Assembly (NCBI GenBank): GCA_030844895.1
Contig: JAUTDX010001444.1
Span: forward strand, 1 to 64,000
DNA: 64,000 nucleotides
Origin: Ambrosia x helenae
Taxonomy: Eukaryota > Streptophyta > Magnoliopsida > Asterales > Asteraceae
Reading direction: 5' to 3'
The notes below the pieces were generated by a model. The model was given only the letters and a program-made list of their open reading frames with translations. It did no database searches and was not told the DNA's origin. A program made the translations under genes and the position numbers. Positions 24,207 through 34,078 of this stretch are shown here, one piece after another; within the stretch, counting starts at the first letter, position 1, and every line of letters starts with the position of its first letter.

Positions 24207-25086
24207 TAGAGGTGCACAAACCGGGTTTTTTTAATACCGGTTTTGGGTAGGGTCGGGTATTACTTCTACCGGGTATTGAAAGAACCGTTTCTGGTTCCTA
24301 GCATAAAAAACCATACCCTGTATACCGGTTTTGGTTTTCCAATACCCGGTTTCGGGTTCTTCAATACCCGGTTCCGGGTACGAAACCGGGTATGGAATCT
24401 GGCCATATGGGTGGGAATACAGACGTGGTTGTATTGTGCATATTGAGTAGTATATATAAGAAGATATAAAACAAAAATTCCTGTCTAATTCAAGATAGCC
24501 GATTAAAAGTGTCAAATATTAAGATGTCAAATGATAACATAAATCAAGTAGAGATCTTAGGCAACAAATGGACAATGCATCTTTATGCAGAATAAGTCAA
24601 CTTAATCAAATATAAAGATATGTCTACTGTCTAGGACCAAACAAAGGACCATCACGACTCATGTTTTCAAAGAGTTAAAAAGAGACACCTCACGAGGCAC
24701 CAACTGCCGACATGGTCTCTAGTGACACCAAAGTTCATATATATTAAAGGTTTGAAATACTACTAAGTACTAACACATGACATTTAAAAGCATAGAAAAC
24801 AAACATAGAAAACACATAGGTTGGTGTCCATAAATTGGGTTGTTGGCTAAGTCTAAATTGGGTCATGAACCGGGTATTAGGAAAACCCGGTTCCGGGAAT
24901 TAAAAAACCGGATACAACTGGGGTACAAAGCGAGTCCAATTCCGGTACGGTTTTTTACATAGAAATCTATATCCTATGCATACCCGACGGGTAGGGTCGG
25001 TTTCCGGTTCCGGGTAGGGTCGGTTCCCCTTTTTTTAATACCCGGTTCGGGTTTTTTTCCGGTTCCGATTTTTTTGTGCACCTCTA
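24207..25086. mobile_element. non-autonomous hAT element, 880 bp, perfect TSD
   Basis: The element begins TAGAGGTGCACAAA and ends TTTGTGCACCTCTA, perfect 14-bp inverted repeats. It is flanked by a perfect 8-bp duplication CTCGGGTT (24199-24206 and 25087-25094). Subterminal regions on both sides hold degenerate ACCGGGTATT/AATACCCGGT repeats around an AT-rich core with no coding frame. A second copy with the same ends follows directly at 25097-28922. Confidence 0.9.
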
Positions 25087-25096
25087 CTCGGGTTAA

Positions 25097-28000
25097 TAGA
25101 GGCGCACTGTCACAACCCGACCACAGGGGGCCTGGACGAAATAACAGATCGGTACGACATTCACGCAAATGCAAGCAACAGCGGAAGCGGTACAATAATA
25201 ACTAACATTATTAACATAATTTAGTTACATAATACAATTTCATTAACTATCTCTAGTCCCTGATCGTATATGCGCGGTTGGTTTCTATGGTTACTTGATC
25301 GTCTTCTGGTTCGTCCACTGGTTGTGACTCCGAGTTGCAATCATACATTCTTCATAACTCCAATGCCGGTACCTGAACACATGCTTAAAATGGTTTTGGG
25401 TCAACAATAATGTTGGTGAGTTCGTGTGTTAAGTTACATAGGCGCCCAAAATTAGTTTATCAAAACGGTTTCATTTATCAAACAAGTTTATCATTTTCAA
25501 ACACGTTTATCTAGTTATGGGGTTACAATTCTACAAGCTGGCCACTCAACCCTTGGCACCTAGCCCATGCCTAACCATGTCTAGATGTATCAACATAAAC
25601 TATACCCGTTATTGTCATAGTTCTCAACCTATGTCCTGCCTCATAGGTTCCCCAATGGTAAAATATATGCCGCAACGACCCGTCGGTCTCAGTGGGGGTT
25701 TCCGGGTCTAGGCCGGACCACTGTGCGTGGGGGATTCCCCAAGTAGTACTACCCATATATTAAGTCGGCTCTATCCTAGAGTTAATGAGTGCCTGGTTCA
25801 GTATGCATAACAAGCAAGCAGGTAATCACACTCTGTAAAACTAACACCATAATAATGTACAAAACAGTTTGGAAGCATGTGTCACCCCAAAACAGTAAAA
25901 CAGAAAAAGGGGAAGTACACGGAACTCACCTGGTTGCATAGCTCAAAAATATAAAACCGGATGTTCAGTACCGGATACTGACACTCTCCTAGTTGGGCCC
26001 TATGTCGACACACATTGTTAATATTATTATTTGGTTTTCATTCGTAAAGGTTACGCGTGGGGACGAGCTCGAGCGTATGGTTTATTATTTATATATGTTT
26101 CCATATCATATGTAGTTAACTTGGTCGAGTCCATGTCCTAAGTGTCAAGTGTTCAAGTCAATGTCCAAGTGTCCAAGGTATTAGTAGCAATGTTCACAAG
26201 GTTCTAAGTGTTTATTTTTAAGAGCCAATGTAGTTGTCAAATACTAATCCATAACTAATATCCAAGTTCGTGTATTTAATATCCAAAGTCTCGAGTTATC
26301 TAATGTTTGTACAACTAGTCCTCAAGTTATCAAATGTCAATATCTTAAGTATCTCATGACTAGTTCTAGTCGAGTCCGCATCTTAGTCCCAATGTCCAAT
26401 TGTAACAAACTAGTATTCGTCTTCATCTATAAGTAGATATTTAATGTAGCTAAGTATATGTTTTATATATTTATATAACATCCTTCAATATAGGTTCGCC
26501 TAACCAAGTCCATGTCTAAATGTCGAGTCTAAAGCTTCACGCTCATATGACTAGTCCAATTATCCAAGTTATTAATGTCCAATCTTAAGTTCCGATACAA
26601 GTTAGTCTTACGCCTCCATGTCCATGTTCATATATTATAACTTACCATATGCCGCTTCTTATCCAATTTATGTCCAATGTTTCATATGTCCATGGTTATA
26701 ATGTTTAAGTTGTTTTCACTATGTCTTATGTATATACATACTAGTAATCCTAATTATGTCCAATTCTTAGCCGTCAAGTCCATGACCTAAGTCTCAATCG
26801 ATCAAGTTAACGTCTTAGGTTTGAAGTCCCATGAGTCCAAATGGCTAGGTGTGCATGGTATATATATCTATATATGTATCCGAATACTTAATGTATTTGG
26901 TTCATTTATAACACTCGCCCAATATCTTCTTTCTCCAACTTCCAAGTATCAAGTTCAAGGTGTCAAACTAGTATCCAATCTTCTCAACACATTACTAATT
27001 CTAATACATATACATATATATACTTCCATCCGATATATTGGTCGAGCTCGTCAAGTCCCACACGGTTTACATACTAATATAATAAAATTATCAAGTTTTG
27101 AGTTCGGTTTATACCTCGCGTTCAGACTACGTCTCGGGTGACTATGACTGACCCGGTTAACCAGTTGACCGGCTGTTGACCAGTGTTGACTTTTTAGTTG
27201 ACCTGGTCAACCTCTGTTGACCAATGTTAACTTTGTTGGCTCATGGTTTGACTCATCTTCACAACTCGCTTCTGGACCTGACTCGAAGCTTGACCCACCC
27301 TTATTCTCAAACCTCCGGACCCATCACCACCGCCATAACCGCCATCACTACAAACCACCATCACAGTCGGCTACTAACACCATCCAGACCCATCTCACAG
27401 CCACCGTAACCCCTTGGTAACCACCACTCGTCCGACCACCACCACTGTGAACCAAGATTAACCACCATTGTTACCCTTAACATCATCATCATCTTTATAA
27501 TCATGATTCACAGATCAGACATCAATGGAAAAGGATTGGTTTGGAGTTTTACCTTGGTTTCAATCGGAGAATAAGGTACCGCCGCCGCCGTTAGAACCAC
27601 CCTCGTGAGACCTGTGTCACCGCCGTCTGGAACCACCACGGTGAACCGCCGCCGTCACCGCTGCAGCTAGAACCACCACCACTTCCTCTTCTTCCTTCTC
27701 TCTCCTCCGAACCCTCTCTCTTCAGCGTCTCTCTCTCTCTTTCTGCTCTTCCTCTTTCTACAGATCTGATTATAATAATGGTGAAGCAAGGTTGCAGGGT
27801 GAGGGTGTGGTTGTGGTTATGGGGTCCTATCACCGGAGCTCCGCCGGAAGACCGCCGGAGGCGGAGGAGGAGACCTCCGGTCTTCTATTCTCTCTCTAAG
27901 TCTCTCTCTCTCTTGACTCAATGTGTGTGTTTATGAGAGGATAAACTCACAGATGTATATGTGTGTGTTTTATAAAGAAAAGAGGGAAGGTGTCATCAAG

Positions 28001-28922
28001 AGGAGGAGGACAAGTGTCCTCCTCTTGGTGACTCACCCGATTCCGATCGGGTGCGTTTTCGGGTTCGTTAATGCATTTATCTCGGTCTCGCAACGCGTTT
28101 CATAATAATATTTTATATTATATGGTTCAGTTTTCAGTTTCGCACATAAACGACTCAGTTAATGTTTATTTTAGTTAACTTTTTATTATAACTCGGTACT
28201 AAAATGCGAAAAAAAAATTTAGGGGTCTGTGCCGGGTTGTTACACGCACAAACCGGGTTTTTTCAATACCCGGTTCCAGGTAGGGTCGGGTATCAATTTG
28301 ACCGGGCGTTGAAAGAACCGGTTCCAGCTCCGGTTCCCAGCATAAAAATTCATACCCGGTATACCCGGGTTTTGGTTTTCAATACCTGGTTCCGTTTTTT
28401 TAATACACAATTCCGAGTATGGAACCGGTTCCGGGTATACCGGGTATTTAAAAAAAAAGGTACACCGGGTATTGAAAAACCCGGGCATGCTGGGTATTGA
28501 ATTCTTTTTATACAATCACGTCGAAGGGTAGTGCGACTTAGATGATTATAACACGGTTGTAGAGTTCTTTGGATGAGACGCGTCAATCTTGGGTTATCGA
28601 AGTGGTCAAATGGCAACCCCTCTTGAATCACAAAGTGACCCGTTCCTTCCTGGACCGCCTTAACATCAAAATATCAAATAGTCCCGTTTCCTGACATATA
28701 CTTTTTGGGAATTCGGAAAACCCGGTTGCGGGTATTAGGAAAACCCGGTTTCGGGTATTAAAAAAACTTGGGTATAGCTCGGGTCCGGTTTTTTACATAG
28801 AAATCTATACTCTATATGCGTACCCATCGGGTACGGTTCCGAGTATTAAAAAACCGATTTTCTAATACCCGGTTCCAGGGTTTTTTTCCGGTTCCAGTTT
28901 TGGTTTTTTTTGTGCACCTCTA
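25097..28922. mobile_element. second hAT copy, split by a solo LTR
   Basis: It starts TAGAGGCGCAC at 25097, is interrupted at once by the LTR at 25108-28244, and resumes CGCACAAACCGGGTTTTTT at 28245. It ends TTTTTTGTGCACCTCTA at 28922. Ends and the ACCGGGTATT subterminal repeats match the copy at 24207-25086. Without the LTR and its 5-bp duplication it would be about 680 bp. CTCGGGT sequence occurs on both sides, but the left and right flanks are not identical 8-mers, so the origin of the tandem arrangement is unclear. Confidence 0.8.
25108..28244. mobile_element. solo LTR, 3.1 kb, 5-bp TSD
   Basis: It begins TGTCACAACCCG and ends CGGGTTGTTACA, so it has TG...CA termini and a 12-bp inverted repeat with one mismatch. 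CGCAC is duplicated exactly on both sides (25103-25107 and 28245-28249). There is no gag-pol coding between the ends, so this is one LTR left after LTR-LTR recombination. The size and TGTCACAACCC start resemble chromoviral Tekay/Del LTRs, which is an inference. Internal features are a TTGACC-rich patch (27140-27235), a CCACCACC-rich patch (27300-27680) and CT runs (27700-27910). Confidence 0.85.
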
Positions 28923-28930
28923 CTCGGGTA

Positions 28931-29202
28931 AATAGGGTTGGTTTTTTTTCTTTTTCTCAATATACGTATCTGAACGGCTGAACCCTACCTGTTTCTCATG
29001 ATACCTGATCTTTCAATAACTGATCGTACCTAAACTTAGTTTCATACCTGGAACCGGATACTAGAAAACTTGATCTGTGCACCTCTATTTCAAAAGCCCA
29101 TGAGTATTTGCAACTAACATAAACTAGACTACTAGAGGTTGTGTAAATTAGTTTTTGAGCCCATCAACTTTTATTTTGTCATCTCTCATGTGTAAATTGT
29201 TA
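28931..29202. other. intergenic
   Basis: Short AT-rich stretch between the two hAT regions. No gene is seen. Confidence 0.4.
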
Positions 29203-29210
29203 TTGCTGAT

Positions 29211-30027
29211 CAGGGCCGGCTATGGGGTGGGGCTGGGTGGGCGACGGCCCCAGGCCCGGTCTCTCCGAGGGCCCGAACTTTTTTTAATAGAGTTATATAT
29301 ATTTAGTGTATGCTAATATATTTTGTTTTGAAAAATACTATCAAGTTAGTCACTTGGCCAGGTGGTCATCCCTTTGAATGTTAAAGATTTCGTGGTTTAC
29401 GAGGCCCAAGTTCGAGTCTCTTGATTGCTAATTTAAGCTTTTTTTTCGTTCCTCCTTTTTTAATTTGTTTTTGCTTATTCTACAGCTTTTTCATTTTTTT
29501 CATGTTTCACCTTCGATTTTTATTTTTTTAGTTTAAAATTGAATTATTATTATTATTATTATTATTATATTATTATTATTATTATTATTATTATTTTTTT
29601 TGGGTATTACTATCAAGTTAGTCACTTGGCCAGGTGGTCATCCCTTTGAATGTTAAAGATTTCGTGGTTTACGAGGCCCAAGTTCGAGTCTCTTGATTGC
29701 TAATTTAAGCTTTTTTTTCGTTCCTCCTTTTTTAATTTGTTTTTGCTTATTCTACAGCTTTTTCATTTTTTTCATGTTTCACCTTCGATTTTTCTTTTTT
29801 TAGTTTAAAATTGAATTATTATTATTATTATTATTATTATTATTTTGTTTTGGGTATTACGGCAATATTTTTATCGGGTTTTCTTTTCAGTTTCTACAGT
29901 GAGTGCATTAGTTTTCATCCGACGCGGTGAGTGTGTGGATCCCACGTTTTAAAATTATATATAGGGGCCCGAATTTTTTACTCGCCCCAGGCCTTTGAAT
30001 TTTTAAGAGTTCTCAGAGACGGCCCTG
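29211..30027. mobile_element. non-autonomous hAT element, 817 bp, perfect TSD
   Basis: The termini CAGGGCCGGCTATGG and CAGAGACGGCCCTG are imperfect inverted repeats. The 8-bp duplication TTGCTGAT is perfect (29203-29210 and 30028-30035). The subterminal words ggccccaggcccgg and cgccccaggcc also mirror each other. The centre consists of two tandem copies of a ~250-270-bp module with a tRNA-like head. No transposase frame is present. Confidence 0.9.
29337..29858 (+). repeat. tandem duplication of a tRNA-like (SINE-like) module
   Basis: Two units, 29337-29608 and 29609-29858, are almost identical outside their (ATT)n tails. Each opens with TTGGCCAGGTGG, which fits a pol III A box, and then AAGTTCGAGTCTC about 45 bases on, which fits a B box. 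Each ends in a T-rich stretch and an (ATT)n microsatellite. This looks like a tRNA-derived SINE head captured by the surrounding hAT element and then duplicated. Confidence 0.7.
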
Positions 30028-30035
30028 TTGCTGAT

Positions 30036-30885
30036 GTTGACGTTGAATTTGAAAAACAAAGTGAAAAGCAAAAGAATGTGTATCAAATTCGATTAACTAG
30101 TTCACTTATTCTTTTCAAATGGTTATTGAACAATCAATTACCTTTTCATGGTCATATTTAACTAAATACCTTAGAATATTGGTTGCAATGACAAATTATT
30201 ATTATTTATGTGATACACATCCGGGCACAAAAAGACCAAAGACCCTGATGAAAAAGTACCATGGATCTACGACTTATGATCTATAGTATCGTATGTATAA
30301 AACGTACATATGATCAATAATTCGTTACCATCCTAAACAAATGCGCAAAAGTAATTCTTAAAAACAAATTTTTCATTTTCGGTTATACTTTAGTTTTATA
30401 AGAATAATAATAGTAAAACTAGAAAACCTTATTATATAAAGGTATTGGAATAAAAAAACATACTATTGAGTATTGAAGATGCTTCAAGTTGAAGTATTTG
30501 GTTGGTGAACAATAATACTCCAACCATCGTTAGGTTTGTTAAACTAGTACAGGCCATTGTCTGTCTATATTATTGAAAATGATCACATTAAGTAGTCTTA
30601 GATTATTATGGTAATAATGTAATTAAATCCTTTAATCATGGTGGTGGAATATAATCGTGTGGCAATATTGGTGGCACGATAATACTCCAGTATTCCGTGA
30701 GTGATTTCAATTTGTTGGCCGTTAAAAAAAAATCCTTTAATCATGACTTTGGTATCCATGTTCTTCAACTTGGTGGAATATATGTCAAATCAAGAAATTA
30801 CACCAAAATAAACTATTATTAATTCAATAGCATATAAACATATAGCTTGGTACCCATGATAGTTTGGGGTCGATTTTTACTTTTG
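30036..30885. other. intergenic
   Basis: AT-rich with no recognised gene or repeat ends. Confidence 0.4.
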
Positions 30886-31051
30886 AGGGTGTTTGGGATT
30901 ACGTTTTGAATCTGATTTTTAGATTATTGCGTTTTGAAAACACAGATAATCAGTTTTTTAGGCTACCAAAACGCAATAATCTATAAGCAGCTCCACCCCT
31001 GCTTTTCCAAAACGTATAATCTGTTTTGAATAATCAATCCCAAACACCCCC
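30886..31051. mobile_element. Tourist-like MITE, 166 bp
   Basis: Ends GGGTGTTTGGGATTACG and CAATCCCAAACACCCCC are inverted repeats, with TTG on the left and TTA on the right as a slightly decayed 3-bp site. The interior matches the element at 33620-33800 in opposite orientation (gattattgcgttttg and the ctgcttttccaaaac block), so these are two copies of one family. Confidence 0.78.
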
Positions 31052-31054
31052 TTA

Positions 31055-32433
31055 ATATCGGCGCTCGGAGGTTGATACTCGAATTTCTTATTAGATTGGG
31101 TCGGTCACATAAATAACGATAGCTTATCATTGCAACCGGTAAAACTAAGATATTCGATTGTCTTTTATTTATAAGAAATCTTGACAAGAAAAATATGCAA
31201 AACACCATTTAGATGTGACAACTGAAACACTTAATCGAATTCGATACTCATTTTTTTCTTTTCATTTTGTTTTCAAATGCAACATGTATAGATTGATAAA
31301 AAAATATAGCAGGCCCAACTTTCAAAAATCTCACGGGCTGGTTAAAAAACGTAATAATATAGGATCTTGGTAAGTAATGTTGTTTTCAATATACTTAGCA
31401 AAGTTAATCTAAATCAATCTTATATAAAATCGAACAAATGAAATTGATTGATGATTAGCCATCGAATATAAACACAAAGGGAAAATTTAAAGAATGTCTC
31501 GTACATCGAATTATTCCTACTTTCACAAATCACAATTTACGTAATCACGTGTTAAACATATTTCGCATTTCTCCTTTGTTTTCCAGATATATGCAATATA
31601 CACCCTTCATTTTCTTGATTTACGTCATTCCTTGACACGTTTTTTCAAATAATAAAAATCATATGCAAAGGCATTTAGGAATCATACACCCCCTATTTAG
31701 GATTCATACACTCTGGCCTACATCACACACCAATAGGAGGTTGCCACATACCCTAGAATGTAATGTCACACCCCTCAGAATATGATGTAACGGGTGTATG
31801 AAACCCAGAACCCTATCCAAATTATAAATCACCGTACGATTAAGGAGACCGTAAAAATCCAATCTGTCACCATCAAATTTGAATCGGGTCTTTGGTTAAC
31901 CAATATAGATATAAACCTAGTAACTTCATAGGTTATTGATAACTTAAACAATATTCGATACAACCAAATTCACATAAGAATAATTAACGACCAACAAACT
32001 TCAAAACAAAAGACTTTTTAGATGTCTAACCCAAGACAACAAATCAACACCCATGTTTAGGCCTTATGACCAAGTTGTGACATGAGAGTAAGCCGAATCA
32101 TATTTTTAAACAAAGAGTAGTTTATTACAGAAAGTTTAACTCCACAATAGAAGATGATGCTTTTAGGAAAAGGGTACAATCACGATTAAGACATTGTTCA
32201 CCATTTAATATGATGGTTGTAGTGACAAGAGGCATCTTTTTGCATGGTTGTTGTACCCGTCTAATATAAACCATAGTCGATCGTCCAGATAAAGAGTGGA
32301 TCTTGCACATTTTTCCGTACAAGCATGTTAACGTCAGATAGCGTGGATTTTGCCTTCGGTCTAGCATGGGTCCATGAAATGACACTAAAATGATTAGGTT
32401 AACTTGTAGAGTCAAATGAACCCAAGTGAAGAG
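31055..32433. other. intergenic
   Basis: No gene is supported. The last 300 bases may belong to the upstream part of the retroelement fragment that starts at 32434, since an open minus frame (32125-32652) spans both, but its product matches nothing I recognise. Confidence 0.4.
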
Positions 32434-32680
32434 GTCGTTAAGCATGAAACAACTTGTTTGGAGAACCAATATGTGTTCCTGCCTTTTGCCTCCGATACGT
32501 TTTGGCTCCCTTGCCCTTGAGACAATACGGTTCCTCGATCGAGTGCATAAGGTGGCCCACTGTAACTCGCAGGGTTGTACGAACCAAGCGACAAATTTAG
32601 TATAATTGGATTCGCAATTCAGAAAGGGGTGGCGACGCAACTTGTTGCCCACTTACCTGCCATTCTAATGTAATTTTGTC
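32434..32680 (+). pseudogene. retroelement C-terminal ORF fragment, decayed copy
   Basis: Broken frames read CLENQ-like, then F-PFASDTFW, then ETIRFLDRVHKV, and finally an FRKGW / QKGVATQLVAHLP-like end. They align codon by codon with the intact fragment at 53085-53403. At least two frameshifts or stops are present. The family is dispersed in plant genomes under various names. I infer a retroelement endonuclease-like C terminus, with low certainty. Confidence 0.6.
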
Positions 32681-32730
32681 TTTTTTATCAATGAAATTTT
32701 ACATATTTAGTTAACCCCTAAATTTACTAA

Positions 32731-33844
32731 GGGGTGTTTGTTAGTCTCTTAATAAACCTCTTAGGTGTTGTTTGGTAACCCATTACGTTGTGTACCTGCG
32801 TTCATTTAAGAGGAGAAAGGAAAGGGATGGAAAGAAAAAAAATGTGAGTGTTTAGTTTTTTTTATGAAGGAAAGGAAAGGAAAATGAGGGAAATGTGTGT
32901 TCCCCAAGTTGTTTTTTTTTTTTTGAAAGGAAAAGAGTAGAAAACAAAGCAAAATTATATCCTTCCAATTTGGAAGGAAATTAAAGGAAAGAAAATGGAA
33001 AGAAAAAAGAGGAAAAGAAAGGGAGAGAGATGTTTATCCTTTCTTTTCTTTTCCCTTGTTAAGTGAACTCCGGAACATATCGTTAATGACCATTCAGAGA
33101 CTACCTCTTAATGGTTAAAATGTAACTTTAAGTCTGAATGGCTAAGAGGTAACCATTAAGATCGCTCCTGAGACACGGTCGAAGCATGCCCGCCCAGTGT
33201 GCTTCTTTCACGACATGCTCTGGTACTGGATATCTTCCAGTGGTCTTCTAGCGTTAAAAGAAGTCGTGTCCGTCCCAGACATTTGCTACGCCCTTCCCGC
33301 TTTACTTTTTTTAATTTGGGGTGAAGGAAAAGACTGACCCCTTCGGTGACTTTCGCGATCGCCCTCAGTGAACCAACTTGAATCTGAACTACGATTTAGT
33401 CAAGTCTTACCGAAACTTAAGATTACATCTTAACAATAAAGAGACTATAAACCATTCATGGTCATTAAGAGGCTACCAAACAGCCTCTTAATCATCCCGC
33501 TCTTAATCATTCAGCATTAAGAGTGTTTGTCTCAACTAATAAAAATCATCTGAATGGTTCCATTACGCTTTTAACCATTCAGAGCTAATAAAGGGTGTTG
33601 CATCATCTAGACCCTCTTAGGGGGTGTTTGTGATTGATTATTCAAAACAAATTATGCATTTTGGAAAAGCAGGGGTGAAGCTGCTTATAGATTATTGCGT
33701 TTTGGTAGCTTAAAAAACTGATTATTTGCGTTTTAAAAACGTAATCCCAAACATTAAAACTGATTATTTGCGTTTTTAAAACGCAATCCCAAACACCCTC
33801 TTAGTGACTCAACATTAATCAGACAAATTTTACCAAACAGCCCC
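32731..33844. mobile_element. composite Tourist-like element with nested MITEs
   Basis: Outer ends GGGGTGTTTGTTAGTC and TACCAAACAGCCCC are imperfect inverted repeats with TAA on both sides (32728-32730 and 33845-33847). Inside are further ttaagaggctaccaaacagcctctta-like ends near 33460-33500, a purine-rich patch (32810-33050) and an intact smaller MITE at 33620-33800. I read it as nested insertions of related elements. Confidence 0.55.
33620..33800. mobile_element. Tourist-like MITE, 181 bp, TTA TSD
   Basis: The element begins GGGGGTGTTTGTGATTG and ends GCAATCCCAAACACCCTC. TTA lies directly on both sides (33617-33619 and 33801-33803). It is the same family as 30886-31051. A ~50-bp internal segment (actgattatttgcgttttaaaaacg..caatcccaaaca) is repeated at the right end. 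Confidence 0.85.
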
Positions 33845-34078
33845 TAACTCAATACGCGGTTGGCATAAAAAACCCAAAAAAAAGAACGGCGTTAGGGGGG
33901 CCGTTTACTTAGGTGTGTGACGAGTGACGTAAGCAGAATAATAACACACAAAAAGCCAGCTGTCTTTTCTTTCTCTCTAAAAAGTTAGGTATTGGGTTCT
34001 TCTTCTTCTTCAACAACATAAACCTTTCTATCAAATCAAATCAAATCAAATCCTTCTTCCTTCTTCTCTGCTCAAATC

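Noticed and set aside
25108..28244. A complete LTR retrotransposon
   Set aside because: Only one set of TG...CA ends with one 5-bp duplication is present, and no gag-pol coding lies between them, so a solo LTR fits better.
24207..28922. CRISPR-like array suggested by recurring CCGGGTATT words
   Set aside because: Spacing and sequence are irregular, and the words are subterminal repeats of hAT elements in a plant genome.
29337..29420. A functional tRNA gene
   Set aside because: A- and B-box-like words exist, but no acceptor stem or proper anticodon arm can be formed, and the segment is repeated with T-rich tails.
32125..32652. 175-codon minus-strand open frame
   Set aside because: It is antisense to the recognised retroelement fragment and shows no known motif.
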